A DNA stretch of 64,000 nucleotides, taken from positions 1 to 64,000 of the forward strand of contig CANIVU010000036.1 in NCBI GenBank assembly GCA_947470805.1, given 5' to 3'. Positions within the stretch are counted from its first letter, which is position 1. Every line of letters starts with the position of its first letter. Of the stretch, positions 46,519-55,301 are shown in pieces. The notes under the pieces were generated by a model. The model did no database searches. It was not told the DNA's origin and saw nothing but the letters and a program-made list of their open reading frames with translations. This DNA is from Acidobacteriota bacterium (GTDB lineage Bacteria; Acidobacteriota; Terriglobia; Bryobacterales; Bryobacteraceae). The position numbers were made by a program, and so were the translations under genes.

Positions 46519-48213
46519 ATGACGGCAGCGGGAATCGACGGGCACCTCATTAATTGGTTGGGACATGCGGGTGGGGCGTTGGTTTTTGGGTTGTTTCTTT
46601 TGTTGCTCTTACGGGATCGGAGCTTGGGGCGGAACAAGGCCCTAGGTGCGGCTGGGATTGCGTTTTTGTGGAATGGGGCCGAGTTGGTTGGGTTGTGGAT
46701 GGGCAGTGTGGGCCCGTACTTGGCGGCGTTTGAGAGTACGGCGTTCAGTTTTCTGCCGGCTTTGTTGTTTGATTTGGTGATTGGGGGATCGCCGGTTTGG
46801 GCTGTTCGGGTTGGGTACGGGTTGAGCGCGGTGGCGACGGCGTTGCATTTGGCGGAACTGGTTTCTGACTCCGAGATGCTGCATGGGGCCGGCCTATATA
46901 TGGTTGCGGCGGGATTTGGCGTTTTGGCGGTGTATGCGGCGATTCGGCGCCGCCAGCGGACGTTGCCAGCGTTGGCCCTGCTCCTTTTGTCGCTATCGAT
47001 TTTGCACTTTGCCGAGGATGAGCAGCATACGGCATGGTGGGTGGAGCTGTTGGTGCATCACGCCGGTATCCCGTTGGCGATGTTCGTTTTGCTGCAGGAC
47101 TACCGGTTTGTATTTCTGGATGCGTTGATCCGGTTTTTGGCCAACATCCTGGTGGCGTTGGTTTTTGCGGGTGCGGCCGAGGCGTGGATGTTGAAGTGGC
47201 CATCGTCGGCGTTGGTGGGTGTGGCTGGTTTGTTGATCTTGTACTCGTTCGCCAGGGTACGGGTGCAGACTTTGCTGACCCGATTAGTGTTTCGGCGGGA
47301 GGAGTTATCGGGATTCTTGGATTCTTTGCGGGGGGCGGGGGATGAGGTGGAGTTGTTGGCTCGGGCGGAGGATAGGCTGCGGATGTATTTTGGTGCCGGG
47401 ACGGCGGCAGCCTCTGAGGAGGAGGTTGCCGAGGGGGCGTTTCTGTTGGGTAGTGGGATGGAGGCCGGCCTGGGTGTGCGGATCGGTGGGGGGCAGATTC
47501 GGGTGATGCGGTTTGGCCGTCGTGTGGGCGGGCGGCGGTATTTGAGTGAGGATTTGCAGGCGTTGCGGACGGCGGGGGAGCGGATCCGGGAGGAATTGGA
47601 GTCCTTGCGGGAGGCTGGGATGCAGCGGTTGGTGGCGCAGGCCGAACTGCGGGCGCTGCAGGCGCAGATTCATCCGCACTTTTTGTTCAATGCTTTCAAT
47701 ACGTTGTATGGGATTATTCCGAAGGAGGCGAGCGGGGCGAGGCGGACCGTATGGAATTTGGCGGATATCTTCCGGTATTTCCTGGAGGCAGATCGAACGT
47801 TCGTTTCAGTTGAGGATGAGGTTCGGATTGTCCGGGCGTATTTGGAGATTGAGTCGTTGCGGTTGGGCGGGAAGCTGGTGGCTGAGATCGATGTGGAGCC
47901 GGCGGTGATGTCGGCGCGGGTCCCGTTGTTGTGTTTGGAACCGTTAGTTGAGAATGCGGTGAAGCACGGCGTTTCCGCAAGGGCGGAGGGCGGGACGGTT
48001 CGGCTGCGGGTTTGGCGCGATGGGGAACTCCTACGTGTAGAGGTTGCCGACACCGGACGGGGGTTTGGCGAGGCGGCGGTGAAGGGAGGGGGTGTGGGAC
48101 TGGATAACGTGAGGCAGCGATTGCGATTATGTTATGGACCGGAGGCGGATCTGGTGATTTCCAGTTCAGCGGCCGGGGCAACCGTTTCGTTTGCAGTTCC
48201 CTTCCCCTTATGA
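46519..48213 (+). CDS. LytS/YehU-type sensor histidine kinase
   Basis: This 564-aa membrane sensor kinase has an N-terminal multi-helix membrane region (about 10-275, roughly seven hydrophobic segments). A linker follows at about 280-375. The HisKA-type domain typical of LytS has the phosphoacceptor in IHPHFLFNAFN (His387). The ATPase domain has LEPLVENAVKHG, DTGRGFG and GVGLDNVRQRL. The start is the ATG at 46519 (MTAAGIDGHLINWLGHAGGA). The frame is open upstream, but that part is only a shadow of the glycohydrolase pseudogene. Its stop overlaps the response regulator start (ATGA). The stimulus is unknown. Confidence 0.9.
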   Translation: MTAAGIDGHLINWLGHAGGALVFGLFLLLLLRDRSLGRNKALGAAGIAFLWNGAELVGLWMGSVGPYLAAFESTAFSFLPALLFDLVIGGSPVWAVRVGYGLSAVATALHLAELVSDSEMLHGAGLYMVAAGFGVLAVYAAIRRRQRTLPALALLLLSLSILHFAEDEQHTAWWVELLVHHAGIPLAMFVLLQDYRFVFLDALIRFLANILVALVFAGAAEAWMLKWPSSALVGVAGLLILYSFARVRVQTLLTRLVFRREELSGFLDSLRGAGDEVELLARAEDRLRMYFGAGTAAASEEEVAEGAFLLGSGMEAGLGVRIGGGQIRVMRFGRRVGGRRYLSEDLQALRTAGERIREELESLREAGMQRLVAQAELRALQAQIHPHFLFNAFNTLYGIIPKEASGARRTVWNLADIFRYFLEADRTFVSVEDEVRIVRAYLEIESLRLGGKLVAEIDVEPAVMSARVPLLCLEPLVENAVKHGVSARAEGGTVRLRVWRDGELLRVEVADTGRGFGEAAVKGGGVGLDNVRQRLRLCYGPEADLVISSSAAGATVSFAVPFPL

Positions 48214-48908
48214 GAGTTTTGATTGTCGATGACGAGCCGATAGCGCGGCAGGTGATGCGGGAGTACCTGGAGGATTTCCCGGGTGTCGATATTGTTGGTG
48301 AGGCGGGTACGGGGCGGGATGCGGTGGCGCTGGTGGAGCGCACGAACCCGGATGTCGTTCTTTTGGATTTGCACATGCCGGAGATGGATGGGTTTTCGGT
48401 GGCGCGTAGTTTAGGGGGGCGAAGCGTGCCGGTGATCATCTATGTGACGGCGTTTCAGCAGCACGCTTTGGAGGCGTTTGAAACGGGAGCGGTGGACTAT
48501 TTGCTGAAGCCTGTGCGGGAGGAGCGGTTGGCGGAGGCGTTGGAGAGGGCGCGTACGCGGCTGGCTGGGTTGGCGAGTGAGGTGCGGAAGATTGTGGGGC
48601 GGATGGGGGATCAGGTTCGGCTGTTCGATCCCAGTGAGGTGGTTGGGTTTCAGGCGGATGGGGAGATTGTGTTTATCTTGACTTCCCAGGGGCGTTATTT
48701 TGCAAGTGGGTCTTTGCGGGCGATGGAAGAGCGCCTGGCGGGGGGGCCGTTCCGGAGGGTGCATCGGAAGACTCTGATCAACAGAGATCATATCCGCGCG
48801 ATTTCTCCGCTGAGTAGCAAGCGGTGGCTGTTGAAGATGTCCAATGGGTTGGAGGTGGTGGTTAGTAAGCGTTTAGCGGGGTTGGTGCGGGACGAGACGA
48901 AGGGTTGA
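48210..48908 (+). CDS. LytTR-family response regulator
   Basis: This 232-aa response regulator has an N-terminal receiver domain (MRVLIVDDEPIA; phosphoacceptor Asp53 in VVLLDLHMPEMDG; Lys in LLKPV) and a C-terminal LytTR DNA-binding domain (about 130-230; RRVHRKTLINRDHI). It is the cognate partner of the LytS-type kinase, coupled by a 4-bp overlap. LytTR regulators bind direct repeats upstream of targets; none is obvious in the 104 bp before the following MFS gene. Confidence 0.93.
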   Translation: MRVLIVDDEPIARQVMREYLEDFPGVDIVGEAGTGRDAVALVERTNPDVVLLDLHMPEMDGFSVARSLGGRSVPVIIYVTAFQQHALEAFETGAVDYLLKPVREERLAEALERARTRLAGLASEVRKIVGRMGDQVRLFDPSEVVGFQADGEIVFILTSQGRYFASGSLRAMEERLAGGPFRRVHRKTLINRDHIRAISPLSSKRWLLKMSNGLEVVVSKRLAGLVRDETKG

Positions 48909-49012
48909 TGGGCCTGGGATGATTCTGTAGAGTCGGGAAAATCCTAGGTGGTTTGGGTTGTGTAGCGACGCCCCCCAAAGGAGGGGAGTGCTGATCGCAC
49001 TATAATTGCGGG

Positions 49013-50308
49013 ATGCCCTCCGGCCAGTCCGCTACTCCACAGTCCCGCGTTCGTTGGTGGATTCTTGTCTTGCTGTTTCTTGCGACGACGATCAACTATA
49101 TGGATCGGATCGCTTTTGGCTTCCTCGTTCCGGAGATTCGCAAGGACATGGTGTTGGACGATGCCATGTATGGCCGGATGACGGCGGCGTTTGAAATGGC
49201 CTACACGGTCGGCTTTTTGGCGATGGGGAAGCTGATTGATCGGTACGGGACGAAGATTGGGTATGCGGTGGCCATCGCGTGGTGGTCTGCTGCGGCGTTG
49301 TTCCATGCGCTGGCGCGGACGCCGTTGACGTTGGGGATGAACCGGGCGTTGTTGGGTTTGGGTGAGGCGGGGAATTTCCCAGCGGCGATCAAGAGTGTCG
49401 CGGAGTGGTTTCCGAAGAAAGACCGGGCGTTTGCGACGGGCATATTTAATGCGGGTTCGAATGTCGCCTCCATGGTTGGGCCGCCGCTGTTCACCGTAAT
49501 GGTTATGAATTTTGGTTGGCGCGGTTGCTTCCTGATTACGGGCGGGTTGGGGTTCTTGTGGCTGGTGTTGTGGATGATTACGTACCGGAAACCTGAGGAA
49601 CATCCGGGTGTGAATGAGGCGGAGCGGGAGTACATTCTGTCTGATGAGGATGGGACGAAGGAGCCGGAGATCGGTTGGTTGGCGGCGTTGAAGTATCGGG
49701 AGACCTGGGGATTCGCGGCCGGGAAGTTTTTGACGGATCCGGTTTGGCGATTCTACAGCTATTGGCTTCCGGTTTATTTGTACGACGTTCGTGGTTTTGA
49801 CATGAAAAAGGTTGGCTGGGTGTTGCCGTTCATTTATTTGATGGCTGATTTTGGGAGCGTCGCGGGCGGGTGGCTTTCCGGGTATTTCATTCGGAAGGGG
49901 TTCGACGTTGGGAAGTCTCGGAAAATGGCCATGGGCGTCTGTGCGGCGTGTATGCCGTTGGCGGTGACGGCGGTGTTGTTTGATAGCCCGGTGATTGCGG
50001 TGTTGTTGATGAGTTTGGCGACGGCGGCGCACCAGGGGTGGTCTGCGAATCAGTTCACGACGGTTTCCGATGTGTTCCCGCGGCCGGCGGTGGCTTCGGT
50101 GACGGGGATTGGAGGTTGTGCAGGCGGTTTGGGTGGGGTGATGTTTGCGACCTGGCTGCCGGGTGTTTTAATTCCTGTGATTGGGTACAAACCGATTTTC
50201 TTGACGTTCGGGTTGTTTCATTTGACGGCGCTGCTGTGCGTCCACCTCCTTATGCGGGATCTGAAACCAGTACGTTTACAGGAGTTTCCTGAGGGCCGGC
50301 TCAGCTAA
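49013..50308 (+). CDS. MFS transporter (hexuronate/organic-acid type)
   Basis: This 431-aa transporter has 12 helices and belongs to the ACS family with ExuT/GudP-like signatures: TTINYMDRIAFGFLVPEI after helix 1, GKLIDRYGTKIGY, LLGLGEAGNFPAAIKSVAEW and SNVASMVGPPLF. It should import a sugar acid with a proton or sodium ion. It is the second ACS transporter in the window and has no catabolic partner gene. It could be under control of the LytS/LytTR pair upstream, which is inference. Confidence 0.88.
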   Translation: MPSGQSATPQSRVRWWILVLLFLATTINYMDRIAFGFLVPEIRKDMVLDDAMYGRMTAAFEMAYTVGFLAMGKLIDRYGTKIGYAVAIAWWSAAALFHALARTPLTLGMNRALLGLGEAGNFPAAIKSVAEWFPKKDRAFATGIFNAGSNVASMVGPPLFTVMVMNFGWRGCFLITGGLGFLWLVLWMITYRKPEEHPGVNEAEREYILSDEDGTKEPEIGWLAALKYRETWGFAAGKFLTDPVWRFYSYWLPVYLYDVRGFDMKKVGWVLPFIYLMADFGSVAGGWLSGYFIRKGFDVGKSRKMAMGVCAACMPLAVTAVLFDSPVIAVLLMSLATAAHQGWSANQFTTVSDVFPRPAVASVTGIGGCAGGLGGVMFATWLPGVLIPVIGYKPIFLTFGLFHLTALLCVHLLMRDLKPVRLQEFPEGRLS

Positions 50309-50325
50309 CACTCCGGACAATCCGA

Positions 50326-50372
50326 GGGGACATGCGTGCTGTTCTAGGGCACACTGAGGGCGTTATGTCCCC
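50326..50372. promoter_or_regulatory. Inverted repeat around the RecA-like gene start
   Basis: GGGGACAT (50326-50333) and ATGTCCCC (50365-50372) are complementary. Each contains one of the two candidate ATG start codons (50332 and 50365). This could be an operator or a translation-masking stem; it could also be chance. Confidence 0.25.
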
Positions 50373-51414
50373 CTCCCAGTTGGCGCTTCCTTTGATTCCC
50401 GAAGATCGGCAGGAAACCCGGTTTGATAGCCGGTATGCCGCCGAGTTGGAGAAGACGGTTCGCTTTGGTTTGCGGCGGCGCGACTTGCAGGGGATTTTGC
50501 CGAGCGGGTCGGTCACAGTGGATGCGGCGTTGGGTGTGGGCGGGTTGCCGCGGGGCAGGATTGTCGAGTTGTTTGGGCCACCGGGGGTGGGGAAGACGAC
50601 TTTGGGACTGCAGGCGGTGGCGGCGGTACAACGGGATGGGGAGACGGCGGCGTTCGTTGATGTCGAACGTTCGTTTGATCCGGGGTATGCGGCCCAGATG
50701 GGTGTGGACTTGGATGCGCTGTTGTTGGCTCGGGCTGAGGATGGGCAGCAGGCGTTTCGGATTTTGGAGAAGTTGGCGGGCTGTAAAGCTGTCGATTTGA
50801 TTGTTGTGGACTCCGCGGCGGCGCTGGTTCCGCCGGAGGAGCGCGAGGCTGCCTTGGGAGAGGCGACGCCGTTTGCGCAATGCGAGTTGTTGGCGAGTGG
50901 TTTGCGCCGACTGGCGCGGGCGTTGCAGGGGAGTCCGGCGTGTGTTGTGTTCCTGAATCAGGTGCGTAGCTATCAGGGATTTGGGTATTCGGAGACGAGT
51001 GCTGGCGGGTGGGCGTTGAAGTTGCACGCTTCGGTTCGAGCGGATTTGCGGGAGAGGGCGGAGCTTCGGAGCGGGACGCGTGTCCAGTTGCGGGTGGTTA
51101 AGAACCAATTGGCTCGGCCGCGGCAGACGGAGTTTGATTTTGCCGGCGGAGTGGGTGTGGTGCGGGAGGCGGAACTCCTGGACAGGGGCGTGGAGGCGGG
51201 GGTGATTCAGAGTGGTAAGGGCGGCTTCGTTTATGATGGCCAGGTGATTGGCCGGAATCGGTTTGAGGTTCTGGAGCGTTTGGCGCAGCATGCGACGTTG
51301 GCAGCGCAGATTCATACAGACGTTCGACTGGCCCTTGGGTTGACGCAACGGCGGCCGATGGGTCGCGATGACCGTGCGAAAGAAGCGAAGGCTAGCGGAG
51401 TGTCGAACGGTTAG
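50332..51414 (+). CDS. Divergent RecA-like recombinase
   Basis: This 360-aa RecA-family ATPase keeps the full RecA layout: helix before the core, VDAALGVGGLPRGRIVELFG, Walker A GPPGVGKTT (RecA has GPESSGKTT), the catalytic Glu in FVDVERSFDP, Walker B LIVVDSAAALVP, VVFLNQVR, SAGGWALKLHASVRADLR, and the C-terminal QSGKGGFVYDGQVIGRN. The two DNA-binding loops differ: the L1 stretch reads AALGEATPFAQCELLASGL, and L2 reads FGYSETSAGG instead of FGNPETTTGG. It is therefore a paralogue rather than the housekeeping RecA. The start could be the ATG at 50332 or at 50365. The 3' end overlaps the convergent kinase gene by 4 bp. Confidence 0.85.
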   Translation: MRAVLGHTEGVMSPSQLALPLIPEDRQETRFDSRYAAELEKTVRFGLRRRDLQGILPSGSVTVDAALGVGGLPRGRIVELFGPPGVGKTTLGLQAVAAVQRDGETAAFVDVERSFDPGYAAQMGVDLDALLLARAEDGQQAFRILEKLAGCKAVDLIVVDSAAALVPPEEREAALGEATPFAQCELLASGLRRLARALQGSPACVVFLNQVRSYQGFGYSETSAGGWALKLHASVRADLRERAELRSGTRVQLRVVKNQLARPRQTEFDFAGGVGVVREAELLDRGVEAGVIQSGKGGFVYDGQVIGRNRFEVLERLAQHATLAAQIHTDVRLALGLTQRRPMGRDDRAKEAKASGVSNG

Positions 51415-54215
51415 TAGCCGCCAGCCTGGCGGCATGCGGTGATTTGATCGGCGATGGTTTTCGGCAAGTCGCGGTCTTCGGCAGTGAGTTGGTTCCGATT
51501 GGCGATTTCTGCGAACAGCAGGCGGGCACGTTGGAGTTCGGCCTCAGCCGATTTCCAGGCTGCTGGTTGATTGGCGGCTTTCGCGAGGGTGCGGCCGAAG
51601 ATCCACTGGCTGTATGCGCGGTCTCTCCGGAACAGGGGGTTCTCGGGTTCCTGTTCCAGGAGCGAGTCGATGATTTGGATGGCGGCGCGAGCGCTCTTGA
51701 CTGCAGTTTCGTGATCCTGAACTTCGGCGAGTTTCAGTTGAGCAATGGCGAGGAGTTGAGTTGCGTAGGGGTTGGCGGGGTCGCGTTGAATCCAGTCTCG
51801 GGTGGATTGGAGGAATTCGCGGTAGCTCTTGAGCGCTGCGTCGGTGTTTCGCGCTTTCGTTTGGTTGTTTCCCTGGCGTTGCCAGGCGAGCGCGAGATCG
51901 CGACGCGCGAGAATGTTGGCGGGGTCGAGTGAGATCAGTTGGCGGAAAGATTCGATGGCGTCTTCCGTGGAGTCTTGTTTGAGGAAGGCGTAGGCGAGGT
52001 CCCGGCGGGCCTGTAGATTTTGGGAATCGGTGACGGCGAGTTCCCGGCGCAGTTGGAGGGAGCGATGGTGGAGTGGTGCGGCGGTGGAGAGGTTGCCGTT
52101 TTGAGTTTCCAGCTCGGCGAGATCTTCCAGGGCGAGAGATAGTTCGCGTTTGGGCTGGGGCGCGAGAGGAGTGGCGGCGGCGAGTTGTTCGTAAACTCCG
52201 ATGGCCGTCCGGTAGGAGTCGGCGGCGGCTGGGCGATTTCCGATTTGTTGGAGCACGGTGGCCAATCGCGTGTGGCTGTTGGCGAGTTGCCGCTGGGCAC
52301 CAGGACCGTTGAGGGCCATCGCCATTTGGTGGGCTTTTCGGGAGAGGGTTTCGGCTTCGGCGGTAGCGCTCGTGGCGGAGAGGGCGATGGCGAGTTTGTG
52401 ATACGTCAGAGCTTTTGTTTCCGGGTTCGTGCCGGCGGTTTCACGATGTTGGACGGCGGCGCGGAGGGACTGGATGGCGCCGGTGGTGTCGCCATTGAGT
52501 GTAAGCATGTCGGCGACGGCTTCGTTGGCGGTAGCAAGGTCGTTGGTGATTTGGGTATTCTTCGGTTCGCGCGTGGCTGCGGCCTGGAGTAGATTTTGGG
52601 CGTTACGGTAGCTGTTGAAGGCGCCTGCCGTGTCTCCGAGATTTGGGAAGTTGGGGTTGCCTTGGAGGTTGCCGACACGGATGTATCCGGCGGCGAGATC
52701 GCGTTGCAAGGTCGTGTCGTTGGCGGATTGTTTGGAAAGGGTACTGAGGTAGTCGAGCGCTTTGTTAACGAGGAGGCGGCGGGCTGGTGTGGTGCCGGGC
52801 AGGGGGGCTAGCGCATCTTGGACGTCGAAGAGAACGGCGTTGGACAGTTTGCGGACTTCGGTGAAGCGGGCTTCGGCGCGTTGATGTTCGGCGCGGGCGC
52901 GGTAGGCTTGCCACAGGGCGAATACGGCGATGATGATCAGGAGTGAGAAGGTGGCCGCGGCTGCGAGGGTGGCCGCCATGTTGCGGCGGAGAAAGAGGCG
53001 GACGCGGTAGGCGGTGTTGTCGGGGAGGGCGGAGACGGGTTGGTGATTTAGGTGGTTGCGAAGGTCGTCAGCGAATTGCGCGGTGGATTGGTAGCGGTGC
53101 TTGGGATCGCGGCGGAGCGCGCGGAGGAGAATGGCGTCGAGTTCCCCTTTCAGGTTTTGGGTGAGGAGTCCAGGGTTTCCGTCGCGATTCTGACTCACAA
53201 GGAGGGCATTACGGGTGACCTGGCGGCGGCCGTCGGGGAGTTGGCGTTCTGTGGTCCGGAAAATGGCTTGGCTGGGTGGTTGGGGTTCGCCTTGCGCGAA
53301 GGCGCGAATGGCTTCGAGCGGTGCATCATCGCTTACTTGGTAGGGACGATGGCCAGTTAATAGTTCGTAGAGAACGATTCCCAGCAGATAGACGTCGCTT
53401 GCGGTGGTGATCGGTTCGCCTTTGATTTGTTCAGGACTGGCGTATTGGGGTGTCATCAGGCGCATCGACGTCGCGGTTTTGTCGACGACGGCGGAGCCGG
53501 GTTCCGGGGTCATCAGTTTGGCGATACCGAAATCCAGGAGTTTGACGGTTCCATCGGGACGGACGAGAATGTTGCCGGGTTTGATGTCTCTATGGATAAC
53601 GAGGTTTTGGTGGGCGTAGTGCAGGGCGTCGCAGACTTGGAGGAAGAGTTGGAGCCGTTGGTTGGTTTTTAGTTTCTTTTGGTCGCACCAGGTGTCGATG
53701 CTGACGCCCTCAACGTATTCCATGACGATGTATGGGCGGCCGTCGTCGGTGGCGCCACCGTCGAGGAGGCGTGCGATGTTGGGGTGGTCGAGGGAAGCTA
53801 CGATTTGGCGTTCGCGACGGAAGCGTTGGATGATTCGGTCGGATTCGATGCCCTTGTGGATTACTTTAATCGCTACGAGCTTGTTGTAGGTTTTGTCGGC
53901 GCGTGAGGCGAGATAGACGGCACCCATGCCGCCGCTTCCGAGGAGCTTCTGAATTGCGTAGGGTCCGATTTGCTTTGGCATCGGTTCCTGCATTTCCGCG
54001 GCTGCGTCGGCGAGAACTTTGGACAGCGGTGTGACGGCTGGCTTTTCGAGGAAGTTTTCGGAGGTCGAGTCGGATTGGAGGAGTTCGCGAACCTGGGCGT
54101 AGAGTTGGCGGTCCGCTCCACAGGCGCGCTCGAGAAACGCTGGACGTTGCGGGAGGGGTTGTTCCAGGACAAGTTGGAACAGGCTTTTCACCTGGCTATA
54201 TCGTTCGGGAGTCAC
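51411..54215 (-). CDS. Membrane Ser/Thr kinase with C-terminal TPR repeats
   Basis: This 934-aa kinase has a short N-terminal helical module (1-60; MTPERYSQVKSLFQLVLEQP) common to this family. The PknB-type kinase domain covers about 85-365 (GSGGMGAVYLA, VAIKVIHKG, HRDIKPGNILV, LLDFGIAKL, ASPEQI). One transmembrane helix lies at about 412-434. The external part is a helical region with tetratricopeptide repeats (about 455-930). It is the usual Acidobacteria arrangement of kinase inside and TPR outside. It lies downstream of an ECF sigma gene on the same strand, with only a decayed kinase fragment between. Confidence 0.92.
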   Translation of the reverse strand: MTPERYSQVKSLFQLVLEQPLPQRPAFLERACGADRQLYAQVRELLQSDSTSENFLEKPAVTPLSKVLADAAAEMQEPMPKQIGPYAIQKLLGSGGMGAVYLASRADKTYNKLVAIKVIHKGIESDRIIQRFRRERQIVASLDHPNIARLLDGGATDDGRPYIVMEYVEGVSIDTWCDQKKLKTNQRLQLFLQVCDALHYAHQNLVIHRDIKPGNILVRPDGTVKLLDFGIAKLMTPEPGSAVVDKTATSMRLMTPQYASPEQIKGEPITTASDVYLLGIVLYELLTGHRPYQVSDDAPLEAIRAFAQGEPQPPSQAIFRTTERQLPDGRRQVTRNALLVSQNRDGNPGLLTQNLKGELDAILLRALRRDPKHRYQSTAQFADDLRNHLNHQPVSALPDNTAYRVRLFLRRNMAATLAAAATFSLLIIIAVFALWQAYRARAEHQRAEARFTEVRKLSNAVLFDVQDALAPLPGTTPARRLLVNKALDYLSTLSKQSANDTTLQRDLAAGYIRVGNLQGNPNFPNLGDTAGAFNSYRNAQNLLQAAATREPKNTQITNDLATANEAVADMLTLNGDTTGAIQSLRAAVQHRETAGTNPETKALTYHKLAIALSATSATAEAETLSRKAHQMAMALNGPGAQRQLANSHTRLATVLQQIGNRPAAADSYRTAIGVYEQLAAATPLAPQPKRELSLALEDLAELETQNGNLSTAAPLHHRSLQLRRELAVTDSQNLQARRDLAYAFLKQDSTEDAIESFRQLISLDPANILARRDLALAWQRQGNNQTKARNTDAALKSYREFLQSTRDWIQRDPANPYATQLLAIAQLKLAEVQDHETAVKSARAAIQIIDSLLEQEPENPLFRRDRAYSQWIFGRTLAKAANQPAAWKSAEAELQRARLLFAEIANRNQLTAEDRDLPKTIADQITACRQAGGY

Positions 54216-54245
54216 GTATGGTCCGCGAAGTTAGTATGCCGCAAA

Positions 54246-54485
54246 TTATTGGCGAGTGGCGGTATACGACATTGATACAGTGCGGAGGCGAAACTGTGTG
54301 CCGACTGCCGGGCGATCGAGCGACGTGGCGGGGAGAGCGTCGGTATCAATTAGCGACATGGTTTGTGCGATGAGTTCCGGGTCGGAAGAGAAGTGGGTTC
54401 GCAGGAATGATTCGCGTTGGTCTGGGGGGTATTCCAGGGCGAGCCGGAAAGCGGATTTTACCTGCTGGTAGCGCTCAGGAGTCAC
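54246..54485 (-). pseudogene. Remnant of a second kinase gene (N-terminal module only)
   Basis: This 79-codon frame begins MTPERYQQVKSAFRLALEYP and continues with QRESFL and LDRPAVGTQF. This aligns with the first 60 residues of the neighbouring kinase (MTPERYSQVKSLFQLVLEQP, QRPAFL, LEKPAV). It ends before any kinase domain. It lies 30 bp upstream of the intact kinase gene on the same strand. The simplest reading is a tandem kinase gene deleted down to its first 70 codons. A short functional protein cannot be excluded. Confidence 0.65.
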
Positions 54486-54499
54486 GGGTTTTCCAGGAT

Positions 54500-54527
54500 G
54501 GCGGGGCGGGCGTTTGGTCGCCCCGCC
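54500..54527. terminator. GC-rich hairpin between sigma factor and kinase remnant
   Basis: GGCGGGGCG (54500-54508) and CGCCCCGCC (54519-54527) form a 9-bp stem with a 10-nt loop. There is no T run. It may attenuate transcription from the sigma gene into the kinase. Confidence 0.4.
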
Positions 54528-54601
54528 GCCTCCGATTGTCTGCGGGAACTTTCCTTCAGCTCCTCGTCACTAAGTAGCGCGGATTCCCTGGATAAAAAGC
54601 A

Positions 54602-55186
54602 TCAAGTATTTTTCGGGCGGGTTGCGGTGAGTTGGTGATGCAGCCAGGCACGGGCCATGCGCCATTCCCGTTCGACGGTGGCGGTGGAGATGCCCATAAC
54701 TTCCGCGGCTTCTTCCACGGTGAGGCCGCCGAAGAAACGGAGTTCGACGAGTTTGGCTTGGTCGGGATCGAGAGCTTGGAGGCGGTTTAGTGCTTCGTCC
54801 AATTCGTCAAAGGCTACTTCCGGGATCGACGCGATGCCGATGTTGTCTTCGATCGACAGGACTTGGGCGTTGCCGCCGCGTTTTTGCGCGCCCTGGTTGC
54901 GAGCGTGGTCGACCAGAATGCGTCGCATGAGTTGCGCTGCGACGCCGAAGAAGTGGGCGCGGCTCTGCCAGTTGACGCGGGTTTGATCCACGAGTTGCAT
55001 GTAGGCCTCGTGGACCAGGGCCGTGGCTTGCAACGTGTGGTCGCCGCGTTCACGCCGCATATAATTGGCGGCGGTGCGGCGGAGTTCTGTGTAGACGATC
55101 GAGAATAGCTGATCGTGTGCTCCGGGCGCGCCTTGGCGGGCATCGGAGAGGAGTTGGGTGACTTCGCCGCCGGGTTGTGGGGTCAC
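54602..55186 (-). CDS. ECF-type sigma factor paired with the TPR kinase
   Basis: This 194-aa sigma factor of the TIGR02999-like group has region 2 at about 15-90 (LRRTAANYMRRERGDHTLQA, TALVHEAYMQLV, LMRRILVDHARNQGAQKRGG) and region 4 at about 125-190 (LQALDPDQAKLVELRFF, GGLTVEEAAEVMGISTATVE). The acidic residues of the ECF region 2.2 motif are again replaced by Ala and Thr (LQATALVHEAYM). It is followed on the same strand by the kinase remnant and the TPR kinase, with no anti-sigma gene. Control by phosphorylation is the favoured hypothesis. Confidence 0.9.
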   Translation of the reverse strand: MTPQPGGEVTQLLSDARQGAPGAHDQLFSIVYTELRRTAANYMRRERGDHTLQATALVHEAYMQLVDQTRVNWQSRAHFFGVAAQLMRRILVDHARNQGAQKRGGNAQVLSIEDNIGIASIPEVAFDELDEALNRLQALDPDQAKLVELRFFGGLTVEEAAEVMGISTATVEREWRMARAWLHHQLTATRPKNT

Positions 55187-55208
55187 GTGTTTTTCTTCCA
55201 GGGAGAGG

Positions 55209-55286
55209 TGGTAGGGACGGGCAGAGTCGAACTGCCGACCTGTCGCTTAGGAGGCGACCGCTCTATCCATACTGAGCTACGTCCCC
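55209..55286 (-). tRNA. tRNA-Arg (CCT anticodon)
   Basis: The cloverleaf is complete on the minus strand: acceptor GGGGACG pairing with CGTCCCT (one G-U at the first pair), D arm GCTC/GAGC, anticodon stem GTCGC/GCGAC with loop CTCCTAA (anticodon CCT, reads AGG), T stem GGCAG/CTGCC with TTCGACT, and an encoded CCA end. It lies between the sigma factor and purD genes. Confidence 0.95.
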
Positions 55287-55301
55287 AAAACCTTCCTCAT
55301 T

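Noticed and set aside
55209-55286. tRNA-Arg as an integration site for a mobile element
   Set aside because: No integrase, no duplicated tRNA 3' end and no compositional break were seen next to it.
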